A stretch of 16,606 nucleotides of DNA from Candidatus Neomicrothrix sp. UBA4742 (GTDB taxonomy: Bacteria > Actinomycetota > Acidimicrobiia > Acidimicrobiales > Acidimicrobilacustridaceae). Both the position numbers and the translations under genes were made by a program. The stretch lies in contig DHIQ01000261.1 in assembly GCA_002403895.1 (NCBI GenBank), positions 1 to 16,606 of the forward strand, given 5' to 3'. The notes under the pieces were generated by a model. The model was not told the origin of the DNA and did no database searches. It worked only from the letters and a program-made list of their open reading frames with translations. Below, piece after piece: positions 1 to 7,812 of the stretch. Positions within the stretch are counted from its first letter, which is position 1. Each line of letters begins with the position of its first letter.

Positions 1-1401
1 GGCGGCGTCGGCGTGACGGAGCAGGTCATCGGCGGTCTCACGAGCATCGGCGGTGAACGCGATCCCCACGCTCGCCGTCGTGGTCACCTCGTGACCCTCG
101 ACCATGACCGGTCGGTTGAGTACCTTGCCCAGCTCCCGGGCGACAGTCACCGCTTCGGTCGACCCCGCCAGCCCGTCGACGAGTACCACCAGCTCGTCGC
201 CGCCCATCCGGGCCAGCATCGAGCGCGGCGGGCGAGCTTCATCGATCCGCTTGGCCAGGGTGACCAGCAAGATGTCGCCCAGGCCGTGGCCGAGGGAGTC
301 GTTGACGACCTTGAAGCGATCGAGATCGAACAAGATGACGGCGAGCCCACCATCGGCCGGCTCGCGCCACATCCTCGACAGGGCCCGGGTCAGGTCGTCG
401 AGGAACGCCCAACGGTTGGGCAGACCGGTGAGCGGGTCGTGACGGGCCTGGTGGGCGAGACGCCGCTCGGCCGCCTGGCGGGCCAACGCCTGGGACAAGA
501 TGCCGGCCGCCGAGCGCAGCGTGATGAGATGGCCGGCTGCGAACACGAACTCCCGGTTCACCGCTTCGAAGCACATGAAGCCGATCACCCGGCCTTGATC
601 GGCCATGGGAACGGCAAGAGTGGAGCCCACCTTGCGCGCCTCGAACCAAGCTCGTTCCTCAGCCCAATCGTCGCCCAGTTCCGCCGCCGAGGCCACCGCC
701 ACCTCCTCGTTGCGGCGGATGGCACGCAGGAACGCCGAGCGACCATCCACCACCCGTGGCGTCTTGCGCTGCAGGGCGGGGACCGAGGGGGCCGCCCATT
801 CGTGGGTGTTCACCCATTCGTTGGCGTCGACGTCGAAGAGCACGACCTCGACCCGGTCCACCCCGCCGAGACCGCTCATCTCTGACAGCGCCTGTTCGAC
901 CCCGTCGTCGAGGGCATCGGCCGACAGGTTCACGAAGGCGGATGCCAAGCGGACCAAGCGGGCCTCGTTGGCCAGACGGCTTCGCAGTTGCTGCTCCACA
1001 TCGGTGGATGCCCCGATCTCGCGCAGCGTGACCAGGAACGACCCCAACGGCGCCACGTCGGGACCGCTCACGGCGTCCACACTGACCGCCAACCATTCGC
1101 CGGCGGCCACCCGGAGGCGGACGGGAGGCACCGCGGTGGTCCCCCGACGGCCGCCCCACTGGATCATGAGCCGAAGGACCCGCTCGAGATCATCGGGGTG
1201 GAGGAACTCGGCCAGGTTGTGGCCGACCACCATCTCCGGGTGATAGCCGGTGAGCGACGCCAGGGCGGGGCTGGCGAACGTGATCGTCCCGTCGTCCTCG
1301 AAGGCGACCAGCGCCTCATCGACGAACACCAGGAACTGGGAGAGCTGAGCGCGCGTGATCAGAATCTCCGACCCGCGCTCCCCACCCCCCGGTGAAGTCA
1401 T
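1..1401 (-). CDS. PAS-GAF-GGDEF diguanylate cyclase-like protein, C-terminus cut by window edge
   Basis: c-di-GMP signalling protein; 467 residues are visible and the reading frame is still open at base 1. The start is ATG at 1401, preceded by a G-rich stretch and 22 nt after the stop of the upstream gene. Domains: PAS at about 15-130; GAF at about 145-315, with a VNTHEW segment (198-203) and LAVPMADQGRVIGF (272-284); GGDEF from about 325, with HDPLTGLPNR (331-340), the metal and guanine-pocket segment FDLDRFKVVNDSLGH (368-382) and the signature GGDEL at 400-404. The signature ends in Leu rather than Phe, and where an RxxD inhibitory site would sit (391-394) the sequence reads PPRS. The neighbouring gene's GGDEF domain continues into EAL, so an EAL domain may follow here beyond the window. 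It is probably cytoplasmic, as no membrane segment is seen. Family assignment is secure; catalytic activity is inferred. Confidence 0.93.
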   Translation of the reverse strand, partial: MTSPGGGERGSEILITRAQLSQFLVFVDEALVAFEDDGTITFASPALASLTGYHPEMVVGHNLAEFLHPDDLERVLRLMIQWGGRRGTTAVPPVRLRVAAGEWLAVSVDAVSGPDVAPLGSFLVTLREIGASTDVEQQLRSRLANEARLVRLASAFVNLSADALDDGVEQALSEMSGLGGVDRVEVVLFDVDANEWVNTHEWAAPSVPALQRKTPRVVDGRSAFLRAIRRNEEVAVASAAELGDDWAEERAWFEARKVGSTLAVPMADQGRVIGFMCFEAVNREFVFAAGHLITLRSAAGILSQALARQAAERRLAHQARHDPLTGLPNRWAFLDDLTRALSRMWREPADGGLAVILFDLDRFKVVNDSLGHGLGDILLVTLAKRIDEARPPRSMLARMGGDELVVLVDGLAGSTEAVTVARELGKVLNRPVMVEGHEVTTTASVGIAFTADARETADDLLRHADAA

Positions 1402-1423
1402 GCGCGTCCGCCCCCCATGGTGA

Positions 1424-4400
1424 TCACCGCGGTTCGCCCCCCATTGGGTAGGGAGTGCGAACGTCCCACAGCCGTGCCGCCGGCCCGGGGCGTGCGAACA
1501 TGAAGCCCTGGGCGCGGTCGCATCCCAGGCGGCGCAGTTCGGCGAGCTGCCGCTCAGTCTCGACGCCTTCGGCCACCACCCGCAGCCCCAAGGCCCGACC
1601 CAGGCTGATGATGGCAGTCACGATGGCGGTGTCTTCGGGGTCATCGCCCAAGCCGTCGACGAAGGATCGGTCGATCTTGAGCACATCGACGGGGAAGCGC
1701 TTGAGGTAGCTGAGCGACGAGTACCCGGTGCCGAAGTCGTCGATGGCCAGTTCCACCCCTAGGCCCCGCAAGGCCTGGAGCACCTTCAGACCGGCAGCCG
1801 GGTCGGCCATGAGCGCGGTCTCGGTGATCTCCAGACAGAGGCTCGACGAGTCGATCCCGCCCTGGTCGAGGGCGGCGATCACCAAGTCGACCAAGTCGGG
1901 CTGGGCGATCTGGCGGGCCGACAGGTTGACCCGGATCATGAGCTTGAAGTCGGGACGTTGGCGATGCCACTCCCCCGCTTGGCGACAAGCCTCCTCGAGT
2001 ACCCATGCCCCCAGATCGAGGATGAGGCCGGAGTCCTCGGCCAGCTCGATGAAGGCACCGGCCTCGAGCAGGCCGTCGACAGGGTGGTGCCAGCGGGCCA
2101 AGGCTTCGGCCCCCACCATCATGCCGGTGTCGAGCGACAGTTCGGGCTGGTAGAAGACCTCGATCTCGCCCATGTCCAGCGCCCGGCGGAGGTACGTCTC
2201 GGTGCGCAGCCGTTCGGTGGCCTGCGTTCGCAATTCCTCGTCGAAGATCTCGAAGCGGTCACGACCACGGGCCTTGGCCAGGTACATGGCCGCATCCGCG
2301 TCCCGGAGCAGACCGTCGGCGGTGTCCTCCTCGGTCGTGGTGATGGCGATGCCGATGCTGACGGTGGTGAACACCTCGTTGCCGTCCACTATCACCGGCT
2401 CCTTCAGCGCGGCGTGGATGCGCTGGGCCAGCCGGACCGGCTCGTGGGTGTCCTCGATGCCCTCGATGAGCACCACGAACTCGTCGCCCCCGAGGCGGGC
2501 CACGATGTCGGTGGGTCGCAAGGCCGCCAGCAGGCGGTCGGCGATGGCGTAGAGCAACTGGTCGCCGGCGGTGTGGCCCAGCGAGTCGTTGACCACCTTG
2601 AACCGGTCCAGATCCAGGAACAACAGGGCCACCGTGCCCGCCGGCCGGTCCCGGCGGGCCAGGATGCGGGCCAGTTGGTCGAGTAGCAGCGCCCGGTTGG
2701 CCAGGCCCGTCAACGGGTCGTGCAACGCCTGGTGGGCCAGCTCGGCCTCGGTCCGCTTCAGGGCGGTGATGTCGGTGGTCATGACCAGCACGTGCTCGAC
2801 CACCCCGTCCTCGCCGATCTCGGGGACGGCACGCGACTGGTACCACTGGGTCTGGCCGTCGGCCACGACCTCCCACTCCGTGTCGAGCCGATAGCCCGAC
2901 TCGAACACCTGGCGGACCGAGCGTTCCCACCGGAGATCGTCCTGCAGGCCGAAGACCTGGGTGGTCTCGCCCAGCACCCCTCCGATCTGGACGCTGGTGG
3001 CCCGCTCCAGCGGTGGGCTGGCATAGATGAGGCGCATGTCCCGGTCGAAGCGCGTGACCAGAGCCGGCGAGTTCTCCACCAGCGTCCGGTACCGCTCCTC
3101 ACTGGCCCGCAGTTCGACTTCCTGGCGATGGCGCTCGGTGATGTCCTCGACGTGAGACACCGCGTAGCGAAGCTTGCCGTCCCCGCTACGCACCAACGAG
3201 ATGTGGAGTCGCACCCACAGGAGAGCGCCATCGGGTCGCACGACCCGCAGCTCCAGGCTCAGCTGCTCGACGCCGCCGAGTACGGCCCTCAGAAGCTCGG
3301 CGGTGAAGACCTCACGGTCGTCCCCGTGCACCAGGTCGATGGCGGGCACGCCGATCAGCTCTGCCTCGGGGCGACCCACGAGCTCGCAGAAGGTCGGGTT
3401 CACCTGGATGTGGCGACCGTCGGGACCGCTCAACACCATGCCCAGGGGGGCGTTGATGAACGCGAGCCCGAAGCGCTGCTCGGCGTCACTACGGGCCAGC
3501 GCCTGCGAGATGATACCGGCCGCCGAGCTGAGCACCGAGATGTGGTCGTCGCTCCAGATGCGCTCCCGCTCAACGAGGTCGAAGCCGATGAAGCCGATGA
3601 GGCGACCCTCGTCCGCCAGCGGCACCGCCAGCACCGACCGCGCCCCTTCGGGCTTGAGCAGGGCGATCTCGTGGCGCCATTGCTCACCGAGGTCGGCGAC
3701 GCGGGCGATGTAGATGGCCTCCAACCGCTCGAGGGTGCCCATCCATTCGGGGATGTCGTGGCGGGGGACGGCCCGCAGCGCGTCGATCTCGCTCGAGACC
3801 TCCGCCGCCGTCCACTCATGCGTGTTCTCCACGGTGCCCTGGTCGTCGTGGCAGACGAAGACGTAGGCCCGATCCACCCCGACGAACGTGGCGATGTCAG
3901 CGAGGGCACCGGAGATGCAGGCGTCCACCTCGTGGGCGGGTCGGTGGATGAACGACGAGGCCACCCGGGTGAGGAGATCTTCGAAGGCCAACCGCTGGCG
4001 GAGCGCGTCCAGGGTGTGGCCACGATCCCCGGCGTCTCGCAGAATGACGGCCCGGTACCCCATGGCGTCGAGGGCGGGGCCGGCGTGGATGAACAACAGG
4101 GCTTCCCGCCACCCTTCATCAGCGTGGCGGAGCAGCACCCGGTTGCCCACCTCATGGTGGCCGTGCCGACGGGCCAGCTTGGTCAGGAGCTCGGGCCCCT
4201 CGTCTTGGCGGAGGAGGTCGACGATGTTGTGACCCAGGACCTGTTCCTGATCGAATCCCAACAGGGCGTGGACGGCGGGGCTCACGTAGCCGATGGTCCC
4301 GTCGGTGGCGACGGTCATGACCACGTCGCCGACCTGGGCCAGGGTCTCGTCGAGCTGGACCCGCGTGATCAGGGCGCCGACCCCGAGACCGGGTCGTCCA

Positions 4401-4540
4401 GCGCTTTCCGTGGTTGGACTATCACTCTCCACTACATCAACCGAGCCCGGCGGACCCTCCCGAACCGGAGACGCGAGGCCAGAGGCTCGCTCCCTGGTCG
4501 TGCCGGCTCCCGCCTGGAAGTCGGTGGATACTTCGGGCAC
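1424..4540 (-). CDS. PAS-GAF-PAS-PAS-GGDEF-EAL bifunctional c-di-GMP synthase/phosphodiesterase
   Basis: Multidomain c-di-GMP turnover protein of 1038 aa. The open frame extends upstream to 5023, but that part is antisense to the divergent glycosidase gene. I chose GTG at 4540 because GGGAGGG lies 6 nt upstream. Domains: PAS1 about 60-175; GAF about 190-350 (ENTHEW 238-243); PAS2 about 355-472; PAS3 about 482-598 (TDITALKRTEAEL); GGDEF about 605-770; EAL about 780-1030. GGDEF 684-688 is intact and is preceded at the canonical 5-residue spacing by RPTD (675-678), an RxxD product-inhibition I-site. EAL residues are present: EAL 812-814, N872, E904, DDFGTG 934-939, K955, E991. Both domains are therefore predicted active; which dominates cannot be read from sequence. 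No membrane helix is seen. It probably heads an operon with the shorter paralogue 22 nt downstream. Confidence 0.95.
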   Translation of the reverse strand: MPEVSTDFQAGAGTTRERASGLASPVREGPPGSVDVVESDSPTTESAGRPGLGVGALITRVQLDETLAQVGDVVMTVATDGTIGYVSPAVHALLGFDQEQVLGHNIVDLLRQDEGPELLTKLARRHGHHEVGNRVLLRHADEGWREALLFIHAGPALDAMGYRAVILRDAGDRGHTLDALRQRLAFEDLLTRVASSFIHRPAHEVDACISGALADIATFVGVDRAYVFVCHDDQGTVENTHEWTAAEVSSEIDALRAVPRHDIPEWMGTLERLEAIYIARVADLGEQWRHEIALLKPEGARSVLAVPLADEGRLIGFIGFDLVERERIWSDDHISVLSSAAGIISQALARSDAEQRFGLAFINAPLGMVLSGPDGRHIQVNPTFCELVGRPEAELIGVPAIDLVHGDDREVFTAELLRAVLGGVEQLSLELRVVRPDGALLWVRLHISLVRSGDGKLRYAVSHVEDITERHRQEVELRASEERYRTLVENSPALVTRFDRDMRLIYASPPLERATSVQIGGVLGETTQVFGLQDDLRWERSVRQVFESGYRLDTEWEVVADGQTQWYQSRAVPEIGEDGVVEHVLVMTTDITALKRTEAELAHQALHDPLTGLANRALLLDQLARILARRDRPAGTVALLFLDLDRFKVVNDSLGHTAGDQLLYAIADRLLAALRPTDIVARLGGDEFVVLIEGIEDTHEPVRLAQRIHAALKEPVIVDGNEVFTTVSIGIAITTTEEDTADGLLRDADAAMYLAKARGRDRFEIFDEELRTQATERLRTETYLRRALDMGEIEVFYQPELSLDTGMMVGAEALARWHHPVDGLLEAGAFIELAEDSGLILDLGAWVLEEACRQAGEWHRQRPDFKLMIRVNLSARQIAQPDLVDLVIAALDQGGIDSSSLCLEITETALMADPAAGLKVLQALRGLGVELAIDDFGTGYSSLSYLKRFPVDVLKIDRSFVDGLGDDPEDTAIVTAIISLGRALGLRVVAEGVETERQLAELRRLGCDRAQGFMFARPGPAARLWDVRTPYPMGGEPR

Positions 4541-4546
4541 GGACTG

Positions 4547-4553
4547 CCCTCCC
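4547..4553 (-). promoter_or_regulatory. Ribosome binding site deciding the start of the GGDEF-EAL gene
   Basis: On the minus strand this reads GGGAGGG, 6 nt before GTG 4540. The longer open frame has no start codon with comparable support between here and the glycosidase gene, so this site argues for the 1038-aa form rather than a 1199-aa form. Confidence 0.6.
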
Positions 4554-4590
4554 GTCCGGTTTTCGTGAACGCTGAGTGTAGTTCCTTCCT

Positions 4591-4617
4591 CTATCGGCTT
4601 CCCGAAGCGCGTTCTGA
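4591..4617 (-). promoter_or_regulatory. Weak sigma-28/WhiG-like promoter candidate for the c-di-GMP genes
   Basis: On the minus strand GCCGATAG (4598 to 4591) matches the FliA/WhiG -10 consensus GCCGATAA at 7 of 8 positions. With the usual 15-nt spacer the -35 position reads TCAG against TAAA, only 2 of 4. A sigma-70-like TACACT (4580 to 4575) lies just downstream without a recognisable -35. Either could drive the operon, and the evidence is thin. Confidence 0.2.
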
Positions 4618-4662
4618 GGAGTCTGGCGTCACACCCTGTCGACGAGTGGGCTGAAGCTGACC

Positions 4663-4691
4663 ACCGGAGCCGGGTATGGCCCCGCTCCGGT
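4663..4691. repeat. 29-bp inverted repeat next to the glycosidase promoter, operator candidate
   Basis: The arms ACCGGAGC (4663-4670) and GCTCCGGT (4684-4691) are perfect 8-bp inverted copies. After one mismatch they continue with three G-C pairs (GGG 4672-4674, CCC 4680-4682) around a 5-nt centre. No gene ends here, since both flanking genes start outward, so a terminator makes little sense. The last base is the first base of the TAGCGT -10 candidate of the glycosidase gene, which places the repeat over the expected -35/-10 spacer. A repressor operator is the simplest reading; the binding protein is unknown. Confidence 0.5.
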
Positions 4692-4696
4692 AGCGT
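4691..4696 (+). promoter_or_regulatory. -10 element of a probable leaderless promoter for the GH2 gene
   Basis: TAGCGT fits TANNNT and ends 6 nt before GTG 4703, which would put transcription initiation at or next to the start codon. There is no Shine-Dalgarno sequence between it and the start. No clear -35 box is visible. Confidence 0.45.
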
Positions 4697-4702
4697 GCGC
4701 CA

Positions 4703-6898
4703 GTGGGCACCGACGTCGATCTCTCGGGCACCTGGCGGGCCGCGGCGGGCGACGAGGAGGCCCGGCGGGACTACCACGACCCCTCCTACGACGACGGGGA
4801 CTGGGCCCTCATCACCGTGCCCGGCCACTGGCGCTCGAACCCGGCGTTCGCCGAGCGGGATGGGTCGGTGCTCTACCGCACCACGTTCGAGACCCCCGAG
4901 CCGTTCGGTCCAGCCGCCGGACCGCGACGCACCTGGCTCGTCCTCGATGGCGTCTTCTACACGAGCGACGTGTGGTTGGACGGCACCTACCTGGGTGACA
5001 CCGAGGGGTACTTCTTCCCCCACTCATTCGAAGTGACCGAACCCCTCGACGCCGCCGCCCAGCACGCCCTGGCGGTAGAGGTGGCCTGCCCCCGCCCAGT
5101 CGACCTGACGGCCAAGCGCAACCTGACCGGCGTCTTCCAGCACTGGGACCTCCTCGACCAGGACTGGAACCCCGGTGGCATCTGGCGTCCCGTGCGCCTG
5201 GAGCAGTCCGGGCCGGTACGAGTCCGACACTGGCGCGTCCGCTGCGGGGACGTCACCGACGAGCGGGCCATCGTGTCGTTGCGGGCCGTGCTCGACACCG
5301 TCGATGCTCGCACCGTCGAACTGGTCACGACCATCACCCCCCTCGACGAACACTCGGGTAGGGGACCCACAGTGAGCCGCGAATCGCGACCGTTGGCCGC
5401 CGGGGAGAACCGGGTCGAGTGGTTCGTCTCGATACCCGAGCCAGATCGCTGGTGGCCCCACGCCCTCGGCGACCAACCCCGCTACGACGTCGAGGTGGAG
5501 ATCCGCACCGACGACGGAGCGGTGAGCGATGTGCGCACCCGGGCCATCGGGCTCCGCACCGTCGAGGTGCGCGACTGGATCTGGTCGATCAACGGCGAGC
5601 GACTCTTCCTCAAGGGCGCCAACCAGGGCCCGACCCGAATGGCCCTGGCCGAAGCCACGCCCGACGAGCTGGCCGGCGACGTGGGCCTGGCCGTCGACGC
5701 CGGGCTCGACTTCCTCCGAATCCACGCGCACATCACGCGCCCCGAGCTCTACAACGCCGCCGATGAAGCCGGGCTCCTGATCTGGCAGGACCTCCCCCTG
5801 CAGTGGGGGTACAGCCGGACGGTGCGGCACCAAGCCCGCCGCCAGGCCCGCGAGGCCGTCGACCTGCTGGCCCACCATCCGTCGATCTTCGTGTGGTGCG
5901 GCCACAACGAGCCGATGGCGCTCGACATCGAGCCGGCCACCCTGGCCGACCCGGGGCGGCGACGGCGATTGATCGCCCGCATGGCCGCCGCTCAGGCCCT
6001 GCCCACCTGGAACCGGACTCTGCTCGACCGGGCGGTGAAGACCGTGCTGGAACGCAACGACGGGACGAGGCCGGTCGTCGCTCATTCCGGCGTGCTCCCC
6101 CACCTTCCCCAGCTCGACGGGACCGACAGCCACCTGTATCTGGGCTGGTACGTAGGCGACGAGCGCGACTTCCCCAGTCTCGCCGCGCATTGGCCGCGTC
6201 TCGCCCGCTTCGTCACCGAGTTCGGTGCCCAGGCCGTACCCGAGACCGATGAATTCCTCGAGGCCGGACGGTGGCCAGATCTCGATTGGACCCTGCTGGC
6301 CCGCCGTCACGCCCTGCAGAAGGTGCAGTTCGACCGCTACGTCCCACCCGCGGCCTACTCCAGCTATGCCGACTGGAAGGCCGAGACCCAGGCCTACCAA
6401 GCCCGCCTCATCCGCTATCACATCGAGACGCTGCGACGACTGAAATACCGGCCCACCGGCGGTTTCGCGTTGTTCTGCTTCGCCGACAGCTCCCCGGCAG
6501 TGACGTGGTCGGTCCTCGATCACGAGCGCCGACCCAAGCCCGGCTACGAGGCTCTCCGTGACGCGTGCCGACCCGTCATCATCGTGGCCGACCGGCCGCC
6601 CAGCCATGTCCATCCTGGCGACCGGCTCGTGCTCGACCTCCACGCCATCAGCGACGCAACCATCTCTCATAGCGATATTGTTGTGAGTGCTCATCTGTCC
6701 CATGGAACGGAGCGCTGGCATGCCTGGGCGTGGCAAGGGGACCTCCCCGCCGACAGTTGCGTGCGAGTCGGCACCATCGACGTCGAGGTCCCCGACATCG
6801 ACGAACCCCTCGTCATCGATCTGGAACTCGAAGGCGATGGGCTCCACGTCACCAACCGCTACGGCACATGGGTGCGCGGCGGCGACCACGAGCACTGA
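4703..6898 (+). CDS. Glycoside hydrolase family 2 protein, beta-mannosidase-like
   Basis: Retaining exo-type glycosidase of 731 aa, hydrolysing an unidentified beta-linked sugar. GTG 4703 is chosen because the protein immediately enters the GH2 sugar-binding domain (DLSGTWR 6-12) and a leaderless -10 precedes it. Order: N-terminal jelly-roll domain about 5-175 (VLDGVFYTSDVWLDG, then WNPGGIWRPV); immunoglobulin-like domain about 180-290; TIM barrel about 295-625; C-terminal beta-sandwich about 635-730. The acid/base glutamate is E403 in WCGHNEP and the probable nucleophile is E506 in VTEFGAQ. The WxGxNE form is closer to beta-mannosidases than to beta-galactosidases or glucuronidases, but it has H where most mannosidases have N. 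No signal peptide or membrane helix is present, so it should act in the cytoplasm on imported oligosaccharides. No transporter or sugar regulator is encoded beside it. Family is secure; substrate is not. Confidence 0.92.
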   Translation: MGTDVDLSGTWRAAAGDEEARRDYHDPSYDDGDWALITVPGHWRSNPAFAERDGSVLYRTTFETPEPFGPAAGPRRTWLVLDGVFYTSDVWLDGTYLGDTEGYFFPHSFEVTEPLDAAAQHALAVEVACPRPVDLTAKRNLTGVFQHWDLLDQDWNPGGIWRPVRLEQSGPVRVRHWRVRCGDVTDERAIVSLRAVLDTVDARTVELVTTITPLDEHSGRGPTVSRESRPLAAGENRVEWFVSIPEPDRWWPHALGDQPRYDVEVEIRTDDGAVSDVRTRAIGLRTVEVRDWIWSINGERLFLKGANQGPTRMALAEATPDELAGDVGLAVDAGLDFLRIHAHITRPELYNAADEAGLLIWQDLPLQWGYSRTVRHQARRQAREAVDLLAHHPSIFVWCGHNEPMALDIEPATLADPGRRRRLIARMAAAQALPTWNRTLLDRAVKTVLERNDGTRPVVAHSGVLPHLPQLDGTDSHLYLGWYVGDERDFPSLAAHWPRLARFVTEFGAQAVPETDEFLEAGRWPDLDWTLLARRHALQKVQFDRYVPPAAYSSYADWKAETQAYQARLIRYHIETLRRLKYRPTGGFALFCFADSSPAVTWSVLDHERRPKPGYEALRDACRPVIIVADRPPSHVHPGDRLVLDLHAISDATISHSDIVVSAHLSHGTERWHAWAWQGDLPADSCVRVGTIDVEVPDIDEPLVIDLELEGDGLHVTNRYGTWVRGGDHEH

Positions 6899-7033
6899 CA
6901 CCCCTGCGGTGTCGGCCGGGTTCGCACCACGGGTTCACCGCTGGCTAGCGTCTCGTTCGGTTCGACCGGGCACGTATTGTCGCGCCTGTTTCGTCCTCCG
7001 CCACACGTCAGATTCCGATCGGGGGGTCCGTTT
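6899..7033. other. Intergenic region upstream of sdhC
   Basis: This is a 135-bp gap between the glycosidase stop and the chosen sdhC start. TATTGT (6975-6980) could be a -10 box giving a leader of roughly 45 nt, but no matching -35 is visible. I see no terminator hairpin for the glycosidase gene. A run of G (7021-7026) upstream of GTG 7034 may act as a weak ribosome binding site. Confidence 0.4.
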
Positions 7034-7801
7034 GTGACCGCTACGCAGCCTGCACGACCGCTCAGCCCGGACATCTCGGTCAAGCCGCTGCGAACGCTGC
7101 CGTCGCGCCGAAAGCCGTTCTTCGTTGAGCTGTGGCAGACCGCCGTCGGCAAGAAATGGATCATGGCGATCACCGGCGTCATGTTGATGGGGTTCGTATT
7201 CGCTCACGCCGTCGGCAACCTGAAGATGTACCTCGGCCCGGCTGACTTTGACCACTACAGCGAATTCTTGCGGGAGATCCTCGTACCGATCCTGCCCCGC
7301 ACCATCTTCTTGTGGCTGTTGCGCATCGGCCTGATCGCCGCCTTCGTGTTCCACATCTGGGCCGCGGCCTCGCTCACCGCCATGAACCGCAAGGCGAACG
7401 CGCCCTATGTGAGCCGCCGCGACTACGTGGCCGCCAACTTCGCGGCCCGCACCATGCGGTGGACCGGCATCATCATCCTGCTCTTCCTGATCTGGCACCT
7501 GGCCGACCTGACCTGGGGCCTCAAGCCCATCGCCCCGTCGGACTGGACCCGGGGCGAGGCGTTCAACAACGTCACCGAGAGCCTCGAGCGGGTGGGGGTG
7601 GCCATCTTCTACGTCATCGCCAACATCGCCCTGGGCATCCATCTGTTCCATGGCTCCTGGAGCCTGTTCCAGAGCCTCGGGCTGAACAACCCTCGCTTCA
7701 ACAAGGCCCGGCGCTACTTCGCCACGGGCTTCGCCGTGTTGGTGGCGGCCATGAACATCAGCTTCCCGATCATGATCCAGGCCGGCGTCGTCGCCGGCTG
7801 A
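7034..7801 (+). CDS. sdhC: Succinate dehydrogenase cytochrome b subunit, diheme membrane anchor
   Basis: Membrane anchor of succinate:menaquinone oxidoreductase, 255 aa. It binds heme b and the quinone site and holds SdhA/SdhB on the cytoplasmic face. GTG 7034 is preferred; the frame can be extended to a TTG at 6977, which adds a non-conserved stretch. Five membrane helices are seen at about 42-60, 91-113, 143-160, 186-208 and 230-250. One histidine per helix in the first four (H58 in FAHAVGN, H107 in VFHIWA, H155 in IWHLAD, H203 or H206 in GIHLFHG) matches the four axial ligands of single-subunit diheme b558 anchors such as Bacillus subtilis SdhC. No separate SdhD is needed or present. The size and gene order match mycobacterial Sdh1 rather than the two-anchor Sdh2 type. 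The stop overlaps the ribosome binding site of sdhA. Confidence 0.92.
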   Translation: MTATQPARPLSPDISVKPLRTLPSRRKPFFVELWQTAVGKKWIMAITGVMLMGFVFAHAVGNLKMYLGPADFDHYSEFLREILVPILPRTIFLWLLRIGLIAAFVFHIWAAASLTAMNRKANAPYVSRRDYVAANFAARTMRWTGIIILLFLIWHLADLTWGLKPIAPSDWTRGEAFNNVTESLERVGVAIFYVIANIALGIHLFHGSWSLFQSLGLNNPRFNKARRYFATGFAVLVAAMNISFPIMIQAGVVAG

Positions 7802-7805
7802 GGAG
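7801..7805 (+). promoter_or_regulatory. Ribosome binding site fixing the sdhA start
   Basis: AGGAG begins on the last base of the sdhC stop codon and lies 7 nt before ATG 7813. The same frame stays open far upstream inside sdhC, so this site decides the start. Confidence 0.75.
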
Positions 7806-7812
7806 CGAACCC

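Noticed and set aside
1419..1428. 10-bp palindrome GGTGATCACC at the junction of the two c-di-GMP genes
   Set aside because: It overlaps the stop codon of the first gene and is too short to separate from chance; no promoter features surround it.
2720..4654. A 644-codon open frame on the plus strand
   Set aside because: It is antisense to the PAS/GAF region of the GGDEF-EAL gene, with His/Gly/Asp-rich composition and no recognisable domain.
4541..5023. A 161-codon N-terminal extension of the GGDEF-EAL frame
   Set aside because: Most of it is antisense to the start of the GH2 gene, its composition is low-complexity Gly/Arg/Pro/Val, and GTG 4540 has a good ribosome binding site.
5024..6901. 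A 625-codon open frame on the minus strand
   Set aside because: It is a mirror frame of the GH2 gene, which shows full family motifs and both catalytic residues. Long antisense frames are expected in high-GC DNA.
7312..7812. Upstream extension of the sdhA frame inside sdhC
   Set aside because: It is a shadow of sdhC in another frame. ATG 7813 has AGGAG at 7 nt and begins the real flavoprotein sequence.
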